A DNA stretch of 16,043 nucleotides, from the NCBI GenBank assembly GCA_010024485.1, contig RGGX01000013.1, positions 1-16,043 on the forward strand, given 5' to 3'. The translations under genes were made by a program, and so were the position numbers. Shown one piece after another: positions 1 through 7,698 of the stretch. Source of the stretch: Actinomycetota bacterium. GTDB taxonomy: Bacteria > Actinomycetota > Acidimicrobiia > Acidimicrobiales > Ilumatobacteraceae. Numbering within the stretch: position 1 is the first letter of the stretch; every line of letters begins with the position of its first letter. A model generated the notes under the pieces. It ran no database searches and had not been told where the DNA came from. It was given only the letters and a program-made list of their open reading frames with translations.

Positions 1-2013
1 CGCTACATGGAGTTCTGGAACCTCGTCTTCATGCAGTTCAACCAGGCCGAGGACGGTTCGCGCACGCCGCTGCCCCGGCCGTCGGTCGACACCGGTGCCG
101 GTCTCGAGCGCATCCTCGCGCTGCTCCAGGGGGTCGACTCGGTGTGGGAGACCGACCTCATGGCACCCCTCCTCGATCGGGCCTGCTCGCTCACCGGTCG
201 CTCCTACCGCCCCGGTGACTACTCCGACCGTGACTCCTTCGCGATGCGCGTCCTCGCCGAACACGCCCGCTCGGCGACGATGCTGGTCAACGACGGGGTG
301 TTCCCGTCCAACGAGGGCCGCGGATATGTGCTCCGACGCATCCTCCGCCGCGCGGTGCGCTACGCGTTCCTGCTCGGCACCGAACGGCTCGTCATGCCGG
401 ACCTCGCCACGGAGGCGATCGGTGTCATGGGCGGTGCCTATCCCGACGTGGCCCGCAACGCGGACTTCATCACCAGTGTCCTCGGCAAGGAGGAGGAGCG
501 GTTCCGTCACACCCTGAAGACCGGACTCGGCATCCTCGACAACGAGTTGAGCGCTGGGGAGACCCTGTCGGGTTCGACCGCCTTCCTGCTCCACGACACC
601 TACGGCTTCCCCCTCGAGCTCACCGAGGAGATCGCCCAGGAGCGCTCGGTCGCCGTCGACCTCGAGGGGTTCACCGCCGAGATGGACGCCCAGCGTGAGC
701 GGGCCAAGGCCGCCCGGCGTGAGGGATCGGCCGGTGAGGGAATGATCGAGTCGTACCGCGAGGTGCTCGAGCAGTTCGGCACCACCGAGTTCACCGGTTA
801 CGCCGAGGACGTCACCGAGGCCCGCGTGCTCGCCGTCCTCGAGGTGACCGGGCCCGACGGTGAGGACCTCGTGGAGGTCTTCCTCGACCGGACGCCCTTC
901 TACGCCGAGGCTGGCGGCCAGATCGGCGACACCGGCACCATCTCGTCGGACTCCGGCTCGCTCGCGGTCCTCGACACCACCTACGCCCTGCCGAACCTCC
1001 GCCGTCACCTGGCCCGCCCGACCGGCGGCTCCCTCGGTGTCGGCGACACCGTCACCGCCTCGATTGACGTCGACCGCCGCTCCGCTATCCGCCGGAACCA
1101 CACCGGCACCCACGTACTGCACTGGGCCCTGCGATCGGTGCTCGGCGAACATGTCAAGCAGGCCGGCTCCCATGTCGGTCCCGACCGCCTCCGCTTCGAC
1201 TTCTCCCACTACGCCGCGGTGACCGCTGATGAGGTGGCCGAGATCGAGCGTCTCGCGAACTCCCAAACGCTCTCGAACAGCGCGGTGCGGGCCTTCGAGA
1301 CCACCAAGGACGAGGCGGAGACCCTCGGCGCGATCGCCTTCTTCGGCGACAAGTACGGCGACGTGGTGCGCGTGCTCGAGGCGGGTGCCTCCGTCGAGTT
1401 GTGCGGTGGCACCCATGTGCGCGCCCTCGGCGACATCGGCACCATCAAGATCGTCGCGGAGGCCTCGATCGGTTCGAACCTCCGGCGGATCGAGGCGGTC
1501 ACCGGCGAGGCATCGGTCGCGCTGCTGCAACACGATGAGGCCGTCCTGGCCGAGGTGGCCACCCTGGTGGGCGCCACCGGTGGCGACGTCGTCGACGGGG
1601 TGCGTCGCAAACTCGACGAGGTCAAGGCCCTGAACGATGAGCTGAAGGCGCTCCGCTCCAAACTGGCCACCGGGCGGGCCTCCGAGATCGCCGGATCGGC
1701 GGTCGACGGCGTGGTGGTGGAGCGCGTCGACGTCGACACCCCCGGCGATCTGCGCGAACTCGCGCTCGCGGTACGACAGCACGCGGCGTTGAGCCGGGTG
1801 GTGCTCGTCGGTGCCACCTCGACGGGAGGGGTCGCGCTCGTGGCGGCGGTGGCCCCCGACTCCGGTGTTGAGGCGGCTGGCCTCATCCGCGACGCGGCCA
1901 AGGCCGTTGGTGGCGGAGGTGGTGGCAAGGGCGATGTCGCGACCGCCGGCGGCAAGGACCCGTCCGGAATCGATGAGGCTCTCCGGCTGGCGCGCGAGGC
2001 CGCCACGGCGTGA
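1..2013 (+). CDS. alaS: Alanine--tRNA ligase, 5'-truncated by window edge
   Basis: Alanyl-tRNA synthetase charges tRNA-Ala with alanine in the cytoplasm and edits mischarged Ser/Gly. The frame is already open at base 1 (Arg-Tyr before the first Met at 7), so about 200 N-terminal residues of the class II core are missing. What remains begins in the late catalytic domain (MEFWNLVFMQFNQ, then PSVDTGAGLERI). It continues through the tRNA-recognition domain and the editing domain, whose zinc-ligand motifs are HTGTH near 1099-1113 and CGGTH near 1402-1416. It ends in the C-Ala domain with a glycine-rich GGGGGGKGD segment. The 670 visible codons fit a family of about 870-890 residues. The TGA stop overlaps the GTG start of ruvX (GTGA). 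Identification is firm; the true start is outside the window. Confidence 0.97.
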   Translation, partial: RYMEFWNLVFMQFNQAEDGSRTPLPRPSVDTGAGLERILALLQGVDSVWETDLMAPLLDRACSLTGRSYRPGDYSDRDSFAMRVLAEHARSATMLVNDGVFPSNEGRGYVLRRILRRAVRYAFLLGTERLVMPDLATEAIGVMGGAYPDVARNADFITSVLGKEEERFRHTLKTGLGILDNELSAGETLSGSTAFLLHDTYGFPLELTEEIAQERSVAVDLEGFTAEMDAQRERAKAARREGSAGEGMIESYREVLEQFGTTEFTGYAEDVTEARVLAVLEVTGPDGEDLVEVFLDRTPFYAEAGGQIGDTGTISSDSGSLAVLDTTYALPNLRRHLARPTGGSLGVGDTVTASIDVDRRSAIRRNHTGTHVLHWALRSVLGEHVKQAGSHVGPDRLRFDFSHYAAVTADEVAEIERLANSQTLSNSAVRAFETTKDEAETLGAIAFFGDKYGDVVRVLEAGASVELCGGTHVRALGDIGTIKIVAEASIGSNLRRIEAVTGEASVALLQHDEAVLAEVATLVGATGGDVVDGVRRKLDEVKALNDELKALRSKLATGRASEIAGSAVDGVVVERVDVDTPGDLRELALAVRQHAALSRVVLVGATSTGGVALVAAVAPDSGVEAAGLIRDAAKAVGGGGGGKGDVATAGGKDPSGIDEALRLAREAATA

Positions 2014-2447
2014 GTGAGCCGCGACGTCCGGTGCTCCGGACGCTCGGCATCGACCCCGGCTCGAAACGGATCGGCCTCGCCCTTGGCGTGGGCGCGGTGG
2101 CGAGCCCGCATCGGGTCGTCACCCGCACCCGCGACCTCGAGGGTGATCTCCGCTCGATCGTCGCCGACATCGCCGAGTTCGAGATCGACATCGTCGTCGT
2201 CGGCCTGCCGATCAGCCTCGATGGGCGGCACGGTGCCGCGGCGCGCGCTGCCACCGAGCTCGCTGACCGCCTCGCTAGGTTGACCTCCGTGCCCGTGGAG
2301 ATGCACGACGAGCGGCTGACGACGGTGACGGCGGAGCGTTCGCTCGCTGAGGCCGGTCTCGACTCCCGCCGACGACGCGAGGTGGTCGACAAGGTGGCGG
2401 CGGCCGTGATGCTCCAGGCGTGGCTCGACTCCCGGGGTCCGTCGTGA
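2010..2447 (+). CDS. ruvX: RuvX/YqgF-family pre-16S rRNA nuclease
   Basis: This is an RNase H-fold protein of the YqgF family, known to act in 5' maturation of 16S rRNA and earlier called a putative Holliday-junction resolvase. The 145 aa match the family's usual length. The first catalytic Asp lies in LGIDPGSKRIGLALG (Asp15). The GLPISLDGRHG strand follows, then HDERLTT (residues 99-105), and a late Asp (Asp127) in the helix VVDKVAAAVMLQAWL. The GTG start at 2010 gives a GTGA overlap with the alaS stop, which indicates translational coupling and is preferred over any later start. The order alaS-ruvX-mltG is typical of actinobacteria. Confidence 0.95.
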   Translation: MSEPRRPVLRTLGIDPGSKRIGLALGVGAVASPHRVVTRTRDLEGDLRSIVADIAEFEIDIVVVGLPISLDGRHGAAARAATELADRLARLTSVPVEMHDERLTTVTAERSLAEAGLDSRRRREVVDKVAAAVMLQAWLDSRGPS

Positions 2448-2457
2448 GCGGTCGACC

Positions 2458-3666
2458 GTGAAGGGTTCGGGCGCGTTCACCGAGGGGCGGAGGTTCTCCG
2501 CCGACGACCAGGCGAGGGTGTCCTGGCGGGTCGACCCCTGGGACGACCCCGATGAGGTGCCGGTGGTCGAGACGCCGCCGCGCCGGGGACTGCTGCTCCG
2601 TTGGGTGGTCGGTCTGGTCGCCGCTGCGCTGATCGCCTCGGTGTTGGCCGCCGGTTGGACCGGATGGTGGCTCCTCGAGCGTGTCTCGCCGTCGGGCGCC
2701 AGCGGCGAACTCGAACGGTTCGACATCTCCGAGGGCGACAGCGTCGCCACGATCGCCGGTCGGCTGGAGTCTCGGGGTCTGGTGAGCGATGCCGGGGTCT
2801 TCGAGTGGTACGTCTCCCAGCGGGGTGGACTGGAGCCGACGCCCGGCTTCTACCGGATCGCTCCCGGTTGGCATATGGGTGATGTTCTGGGAACGCTCCG
2901 CACCCCACCCAGTGAGACCTATGTGCGCATCACCTTCCCGGAAGGTTTCACCGTCGAGCAGATCGCTGACCGGGTGGGGGAGCGGATCGAGCAGATGGAG
3001 TCCGAGAGCTTCCTCGAGTTCACCCTCGATCCGACCCGCGCCGTCCCGTATCGACCGGGCGACATCGCCTCGCTCGAGGGATTGCTCTTCCCCGACACAT
3101 ATCAGGTGTCCAACGCCGACAACGAGGGTCAGTTGGTCGAGCGGATGATCGAGTTGCTCGAACGGGTCGCGCTCCAGGAGGAGTTGGATGCCGGGGCGGA
3201 GCGGCTCGGCCTTACCCCGTACGAGGTGCTCACGGTCGCCTCGATGATCGAGCGCGAGGCCAAGGTGGACGCCGATCGTCCCCGGATCGCCAGGGTCATC
3301 TACAACCGACTCGACATGGGGATGAACCTGGAGATCGACGCCACCCTCCGCTACGGCCAGGAGCCCGACACGCCCTTCTCGGCGCTGCGCTTCACCGACT
3401 CGCCGTACAACACCTACATGTATCCCGGCCTGCCGCCGACCCCGATCGCGAATCCGGGGCGGGCATCGATCCGAGCGGCGCTCAATCCGTCCCCGGATCC
3501 TCCGTCGGGTGATCCCCTCTGTCAGGTGCTCGACGACCCGACAACCGGATGTCGACTGCTCTTCTACGTTCTCGCTGATTTCGATGGTGGCCACGCCTTC
3601 GCGGTGACCTTCGAGCAGCATCAGGAGAACATCGCGGCGGCGAGTCGGGCGGGGGTCCTCCCGTGA
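2458..3666 (+). CDS. mltG: Endolytic murein transglycosylase MltG (YceG family)
   Basis: This membrane-anchored lytic transglycosylase cleaves nascent peptidoglycan strands and ends glycan elongation. The protein has 402 aa: a short cytoplasmic N-terminus, one membrane helix at about residues 45-70, a LysM-like segment at about 85-150, then the YceG catalytic domain. Recognisable motifs are EGLLFPDTYQVS (207-218), VASMIEREAK with the expected catalytic Glu265, RVIYNRLDMGM, and MYPGLPPTPIANPGRASIRA (321-340). The GTG start at 2458, 10 nt after the ruvX stop, gives a normal N-in topology. The TGA overlaps the GTG of aroE. Compared with E. coli MltG there is an insertion near residues 346-366 carrying two cysteines (355 and 365). 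The protein lies outside the membrane, so a disulfide is possible. Confidence 0.95.
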   Translation: MKGSGAFTEGRRFSADDQARVSWRVDPWDDPDEVPVVETPPRRGLLLRWVVGLVAAALIASVLAAGWTGWWLLERVSPSGASGELERFDISEGDSVATIAGRLESRGLVSDAGVFEWYVSQRGGLEPTPGFYRIAPGWHMGDVLGTLRTPPSETYVRITFPEGFTVEQIADRVGERIEQMESESFLEFTLDPTRAVPYRPGDIASLEGLLFPDTYQVSNADNEGQLVERMIELLERVALQEELDAGAERLGLTPYEVLTVASMIEREAKVDADRPRIARVIYNRLDMGMNLEIDATLRYGQEPDTPFSALRFTDSPYNTYMYPGLPPTPIANPGRASIRAALNPSPDPPSGDPLCQVLDDPTTGCRLLFYVLADFDGGHAFAVTFEQHQENIAAASRAGVLP

Positions 3667-4502
3667 GTGCGTCGACGGGTGCGGAAGTGGTGGCGGTGGT
3701 CGGCCATCCGGTGGGGCACTCGTTGTCCCCGGTAATCCACAACACGGCCTTCGCCGCCGCCGGTCTCGACTGGACGATGATCGCCGAGGATGTGGCGCCC
3801 GAGGAGGGACCGAAGATCGTCGAGTGGGCCCGGTCCCGGGGGTTGCGGGGTCTCGCGGTGACGATGCCCCACAAGGTGGTCGTCGCCGAGTCAGTCGACC
3901 GTCTCCACGAATCCGCGATGGCGTTGCGGTCGGTGAACACCGTCGTCTTCGACGGCGATGACGCGCTGGGGTTGAGCACCGATGGCGACGGGTTCGTCGA
4001 CTCGCTCCGAGCTGCCGGCCACGACCCGGCCGGGGCGATGGTGGCCGTCATCGGAGCGGGTGCAGCCGCCCGTTCGATCGTCGACGCCCTCGGCCGCTCG
4101 GCGGTCGCCGGCATCAACATCGGCAACCGCACCGATGAGGCAGCGAGATCCGCTGCCCTCCTCGCGGGAGTCGCGACCGCGGTCTCCTCGGACGAGTTCC
4201 CCGAGGTGGTGGCCGCCGCGGACATCGTCGTCAACACCACCCCGATCGGCATGGGTGACACCGCCGGTGCCGCTCCGCTCGACCTGTCGCTGATCCGCGC
4301 CGGTCAGGTGGTGGCCGACATCGTCTACCACCCCCTCGAGACGACGCTGTTGCGAGAGGCTTCCGCGCGGGGGGCGACCACGGTCGACGGTCTCGGGATG
4401 CTCGTGCACCAGGCCTGTCGGCAGCAGATCGCCTGGACCGGGGTGGAGTCCGACCCGGCAGTGCTCCGAGCGGCAGCCCTCGCCGAACTCGCCCGCAGAT
4501 AG
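3663..4502 (+). CDS. aroE: Shikimate dehydrogenase (NADP+)
   Basis: AroE reduces 3-dehydroshikimate to shikimate with NADPH in the cytoplasm. The 279 aa are normal for the family. The substrate-binding N-domain shows GHPVGHSLSPVIHN (14-27), catalytic Lys71 in VTMPHKV, and the NT...TDGDGF motif with catalytic Asp107. The nucleotide-binding domain starts with VIGAGAAARS (129-138). NTTPIGM and the C-terminal DGLGMLVHQACRQ helix follow. The GTG start overlaps the mltG stop by 4 nt. The stop is TAG at 4500-4502, unlike the TGA used by its neighbours. Downstream lies aroC after 10 nt, so shikimate-pathway steps are grouped here. Confidence 0.96.
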   Translation: MSASTGAEVVAVVGHPVGHSLSPVIHNTAFAAAGLDWTMIAEDVAPEEGPKIVEWARSRGLRGLAVTMPHKVVVAESVDRLHESAMALRSVNTVVFDGDDALGLSTDGDGFVDSLRAAGHDPAGAMVAVIGAGAAARSIVDALGRSAVAGINIGNRTDEAARSAALLAGVATAVSSDEFPEVVAAADIVVNTTPIGMGDTAGAAPLDLSLIRAGQVVADIVYHPLETTLLREASARGATTVDGLGMLVHQACRQQIAWTGVESDPAVLRAAALAELARR

Positions 4503-4512
4503 CCTCACCACG

Positions 4513-5685
4513 GTGTTGCGTCTGCTGACCGCCGGAGAGTCCCACGGCCAGGCCCTCGTCGTCGTGCTCGAGGGGCTTCCCGCCGGCCTCGAGATCACGG
4601 TCGAGGACATTCAGGCTGAGATGGGTCGTCGTCGTCTCGGCTACGGCCGCGGCCCGCGTCAGCGCTTCGAGGTCGACGAGCTGGTGCTCCTCGGCGGTGT
4701 CCGCCACGGTCGGACCCTCGGGTCGCCCCTCGCGATCGAGATCCGGAACACCGAATGGTTCCGGAGCGACCGCTGGCACGAGGAGATGTCTCCAGCTCCG
4801 GGCGAGACCAAGGAGCCGCTCACCCAGGTCCGTCCGGGTCACGCCGACCTGGCGGGCATGCAGAAGTACGGTTTCACCGACGCCCGCGATGTGCTCGAGC
4901 GCGCCTCGGCCCGCGAGACGGCGGCCCGCGTGGCCGCCGGTGCTGTCGCGAAGCGTCTGCTCTCGCATCTCGGTGTGGAGGTCATCTCCCACGTGATCCA
5001 GATGGGATCCGCTCGGGTGCCCGCCGAGAGCTCGCGACCCACTCCAGGTGATCTCGATGTGGTCGACGAGTCCCCGGTGCGCTGTTTCGACCCGGCGGCC
5101 GCCGAGGCGATGATCGCCGAGGTGAAGGCGGCCGCGAAGGACGGCGACTCCCTCGGAGGGGTCGTCGAGGTGCTCGCCTTCGGCGTGCCCGTCGGTCTCG
5201 GATCCCATGTGCACTGGGATCGCAAACTCGATGGCCTGATCGCCCAGGCGCTGATGTCGATCCAGGCCGTCAAGGGCGTGGAGATCGGTGACGGTTTCGA
5301 GGTCGCGGGTCGTCGTGGCTCGGCTGCCCATGATCCGATCCGGTGGACCGACGATCGTTACGAACGGCTCTCGACGTTGGCGGGAGGCCTCGAGGGCGGC
5401 ATCACCAACGGCGAGCTGCTGGTGGCCCGCGCCGCCATGAAGCCGCTCGCCACCCTGAACGTCCCGACGCTCGAGACGGTCGACACCGCGACGAAGGAGT
5501 CGGCGGTGTCGTTCAAGGAGCGCACCGATGTGACGGCGGTGCCGGCGATGGGCGTGGTGGCTGAGACGATGGTGGCCCTGGTGCTCGCCGATGAGGCCCA
5601 ACGCAAGTTCGGTGGCGACTCCCTGTCGGAGTTCGTCCGCAACGCCGAGGCGGCATCGGCCGCTCTGCTCGAACAGGACGTCTGA
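4513..5685 (+). CDS. aroC: Chorismate synthase
   Basis: AroC converts 5-enolpyruvylshikimate-3-phosphate to chorismate using reduced FMN. The 390 aa are within family range. Visible motifs are LTAGESHGQ with catalytic His11, GRRRLGYGRGPRQRFE (38-53), the signature RPGHADLAGMQKYGF with His110, SARETAARVAAGAVAK (132-147), MSIQAVKGVEIGDGF and ERTDVTAVPAMGVV near the C-terminus. The start chosen is GTG at 4513, 10 nt after aroE. A TTG codon follows directly and could also serve, changing the product by one residue. No clear Shine-Dalgarno motif precedes it, so coupling from aroE is likely. The next gene, aroB, begins only 3 nt after the stop; many actinobacteria place aroK between the two. Confidence 0.97.
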   Translation: MLRLLTAGESHGQALVVVLEGLPAGLEITVEDIQAEMGRRRLGYGRGPRQRFEVDELVLLGGVRHGRTLGSPLAIEIRNTEWFRSDRWHEEMSPAPGETKEPLTQVRPGHADLAGMQKYGFTDARDVLERASARETAARVAAGAVAKRLLSHLGVEVISHVIQMGSARVPAESSRPTPGDLDVVDESPVRCFDPAAAEAMIAEVKAAAKDGDSLGGVVEVLAFGVPVGLGSHVHWDRKLDGLIAQALMSIQAVKGVEIGDGFEVAGRRGSAAHDPIRWTDDRYERLSTLAGGLEGGITNGELLVARAAMKPLATLNVPTLETVDTATKESAVSFKERTDVTAVPAMGVVAETMVALVLADEAQRKFGGDSLSEFVRNAEAASAALLEQDV

Positions 5686-5688
5686 GCC

Positions 5689-6729
5689 GTGGCTGGTCAG
5701 TCGGCCGAGCGTCGCTCCGTCCGAGTCGAACTCGGTGACCGCTCCTACCCGGTGCTCGTCGGCCACGGAGCCGTCGACGGTCTCGAGGCCCTGCTCGGCG
5801 CGTCGAGGACCGTCGCCCTCGTCACCCAGGACGGGATCCCCGATCTCGTCGACCCGGCATCGCTCGGCGGCCGGTCGGTGGAGCGCCTCCAGATCGGGCG
5901 TGGGGAGGAGCACAAGTCGCTCGACACCGTGGGCGAGCTCTGCTCGGCCTTCGCCGCCGCCGGCATGAACCGGGGGGATGTGGTCGTCGCCGTCGGTGGG
6001 GGCATGGTCACCGATGTGGCCGGCTTCGCCGCCGCCACCTTCCACCGGGGAATCGACGTGGTCCACGTGCCGACCACCCTGCTCGGCATGATCGACGCTG
6101 CGGTCGGCGGGAAGACCGGCGTGAACCTGCCCGAGGGCAAGAACCTCGTCGGGTCGTTCTGGCAGCCCCGTGGTGTGATCTGCGACCTCGATGCCCTCGC
6201 CACCCTTCCCGAGCGCGAGGTGCGCTGCGGGAACGGGGAGATGGCGAAGTACCACTTCCTGACCGGTGATGACCTGGCCGACCTCGGCGAGGTCGACCGG
6301 ATTGCGCGCTGTGTCGAGATCAAGGCGGAGGTGGTCGCCTCCGACGAGCGCGAGGGTGGTCGTCGGGCGGTGCTCAACTACGGGCACACGCTGGCCCACG
6401 CACTCGAGATCGCCTCGGGACACGAGCTCGCTCACGGCGAGGCGGTCGGTATCGGTCTGGTGTTCGCCGCCGAGCTGGCGCGCGAGCTCGGTCGAATCGA
6501 TGAGGGTCGGGTCGCCGACCATCGTCGGGTGGTCGGCGAGCTCTACGGACTCGACACCGAGGTCCCCGCTGTCGGCAGTGTCGATCGACTGATGGAACTC
6601 ATGTCGCGCGACAAGAAGGCGATCGACGGGCTGACGTTCGTGCTCGACGGTCCGGCCGGGGTGGAACCGGTGGCCGGTGTCGACCCGAGCGTCGTCGCTG
6701 ACCTCCTCGCGTCGTCGCTGACCCGATGA
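5689..6729 (+). CDS. aroB: 3-dehydroquinate synthase
   Basis: AroB converts DAHP to 3-dehydroquinate with NAD+ and a divalent metal, the second shikimate-pathway step. The 346 aa show EEHKSL, a glycine-rich GGGMVTDVAGF (usually GGGVxGDxAGF), VPTTLLGMIDAAVGGKTGVN and GKNLVGSFWQPR. The three expected metal ligands are present: Glu in GNGEMAKY, His in NYGHTLAHALE and His in LAHGEAVG. The stretch between the first metal ligand and the IKAEVV helix is roughly 20 residues shorter than in B. subtilis AroB, and the usual AEVIKYG reads GEMAKYH. This is still best called AroB from its context and ligands. A related sugar-phosphate cyclase is possible but less likely. The TGA overlaps the ATG of the next gene (ATGA). 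Confidence 0.93.
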   Translation: MAGQSAERRSVRVELGDRSYPVLVGHGAVDGLEALLGASRTVALVTQDGIPDLVDPASLGGRSVERLQIGRGEEHKSLDTVGELCSAFAAAGMNRGDVVVAVGGGMVTDVAGFAAATFHRGIDVVHVPTTLLGMIDAAVGGKTGVNLPEGKNLVGSFWQPRGVICDLDALATLPEREVRCGNGEMAKYHFLTGDDLADLGEVDRIARCVEIKAEVVASDEREGGRRAVLNYGHTLAHALEIASGHELAHGEAVGIGLVFAAELARELGRIDEGRVADHRRVVGELYGLDTEVPAVGSVDRLMELMSRDKKAIDGLTFVLDGPAGVEPVAGVDPSVVADLLASSLTR

Positions 6730-7313
6730 CGCTCCCGGTTCGCGGACGCCGGGTGGCGCTGCGTCGGTTCTCCGAGTCCGATGCCGATGCCTTCGCCCGG
6801 ATGAACGCTGATCCGGTGGTGATGGCCACCATCGGCTCGGTGGCTGACCGCGCGGCGTCGGACCTGCTGCTCGAGCGGATCGGTGCCCATCACGACGAGC
6901 ACGGCTTTGGCCTGTGGTGCGTCGATCTGGCGGGGGAGTGCATCGGATTCTGCGGACTGTCGATCCCGTGGTTCCGCGATGGCGTCGAGATCGGCTGGCG
7001 GCTGCGATCCGAGTACTGGGGCCGGGGGTTGGCGAGTGAGTCGGCCCGTCTGGTGATCGATCACGCCTTCGGCCCGCTCGGTCTCACCGAGGTGATCTCG
7101 TTCACGGCGAGTATCAACGAGCGGTCCCGTCGGGTCATGGAGGCGATCGGGTTGACACGCGACCACGGGGCCGACTTCGACCACCCGGCCCTCGCTGAGG
7201 GCGACCCGCTTCGTGCCCATGTCCTGTACCGGATGGATCGGGCGGGGTACCGTGCCCTCCGTGAGTCGAATCGTCCTGCTCCTCCACGGGCCGAACCTGA
7301 ATCTGCTCGGTGA
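6726..7313 (+). CDS. GNAT acetyltransferase, RimJ/RimL type
   Basis: This is a GCN5-related N-acetyltransferase of the RimJ/RimL branch, which moves acetyl from acetyl-CoA to an amine. The substrate cannot be told from sequence. The 195 aa begin VRGRRVALRRFSESDADAF, typical of the branch. The substrate-side strand is GVEIGWRLRSEYWGRGLA, and the acetyl-CoA loop is in RGLASESARL. The helix NERSRRVMEAIGL follows, and the tail ends LRAHVLYRM before a basic, proline-rich extension. It sits between aroB (ATGA overlap) and aroQ. Its last 53 nt overlap the start of aroQ in another frame, so the extra C-terminal tail is the overlapping part. Its position suggests co-expression with the aro genes but not necessarily a role in them. 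Confidence 0.9.
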   Translation: MTLPVRGRRVALRRFSESDADAFARMNADPVVMATIGSVADRAASDLLLERIGAHHDEHGFGLWCVDLAGECIGFCGLSIPWFRDGVEIGWRLRSEYWGRGLASESARLVIDHAFGPLGLTEVISFTASINERSRRVMEAIGLTRDHGADFDHPALAEGDPLRAHVLYRMDRAGYRALRESNRPAPPRAEPESAR

Positions 7314-7698
7314 CCGCGAACCCGAGGTGTACGGCACCGACACCCTGGCCGATCACGTGGCGCGAGCCCGCGCGTCGGCTGCCGAGTTCTCCCTCGACAT
7401 CGAGGATCTCCAGTCGAACGCCGAGCACGAACTCGTCGAGGCGGTGCAGGCCGCGCGCGGGCGCTGCGCGGCGATCATCGTGAACCCGGGTGCCTTCACC
7501 CACTACTCATGGGCCCTCCACGATGCCCTGGCCGCCTTCGACGGCCCGGTGGTCGAACTGCACCTCTCCAACCCCGATGCCCGCGAACCCTGGCGGCGCA
7601 CCTCCGTGGTGGCCCCGGTCGCGACCGGGAGCATCGTCGGGTTCGGTGGCGACGGCTACGAACTCGCGGTTCGCGCCGTGGCCGCGACACTCGGGTGA
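7261..7698 (+). CDS. aroQ: Type II 3-dehydroquinate dehydratase
   Basis: AroQ dehydrates 3-dehydroquinate to 3-dehydroshikimate, the third shikimate-pathway step, as a dodecamer in type II enzymes. The 145 aa match the family. The start motif LLLHGPNLNLLGDREPEVYG carries the lid Arg19 and catalytic Tyr24. IVNPGAFTHYS holds Asn75 and His81, and VELHLSNPDARE holds His101. ATGSIVGFGGDGYELA is the closing strand-helix. I chose GTG at 7261, which places GPNLNLLG near residue 10 as usual. GTG 7252 and the upstream GTG 7213 and ATG 7219 would only add residues read from within the acetyltransferase gene. The stop overlaps the GTG of pepP (GTGA). With aroE, aroC and aroB this gives four pathway genes in one run. 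Confidence 0.95.
   Translation: MSRIVLLLHGPNLNLLGDREPEVYGTDTLADHVARARASAAEFSLDIEDLQSNAEHELVEAVQAARGRCAAIIVNPGAFTHYSWALHDALAAFDGPVVELHLSNPDAREPWRRTSVVAPVATGSIVGFGGDGYELAVRAVAATLG

Noticed and set aside
1209..2750. Long minus-strand open frame across alaS, ruvX and mltG
   Set aside because: Composition is that of an antisense shadow of GC-rich genes (runs of Ser, Arg and Pro), with no recognisable domain.
4231..6522. 763-aa minus-strand open frame opposite aroE, aroC and aroB
   Set aside because: Rich in His, Gly, Arg and Asp as expected for antisense of these codons; the sense-strand genes are certain.
7509..7694. An N-terminal extension of pepP starting at 7509
   Set aside because: It is arginine/proline-rich out-of-frame readthrough of aroQ; the GTGA overlap at 7695 gives a normal M24 protein.
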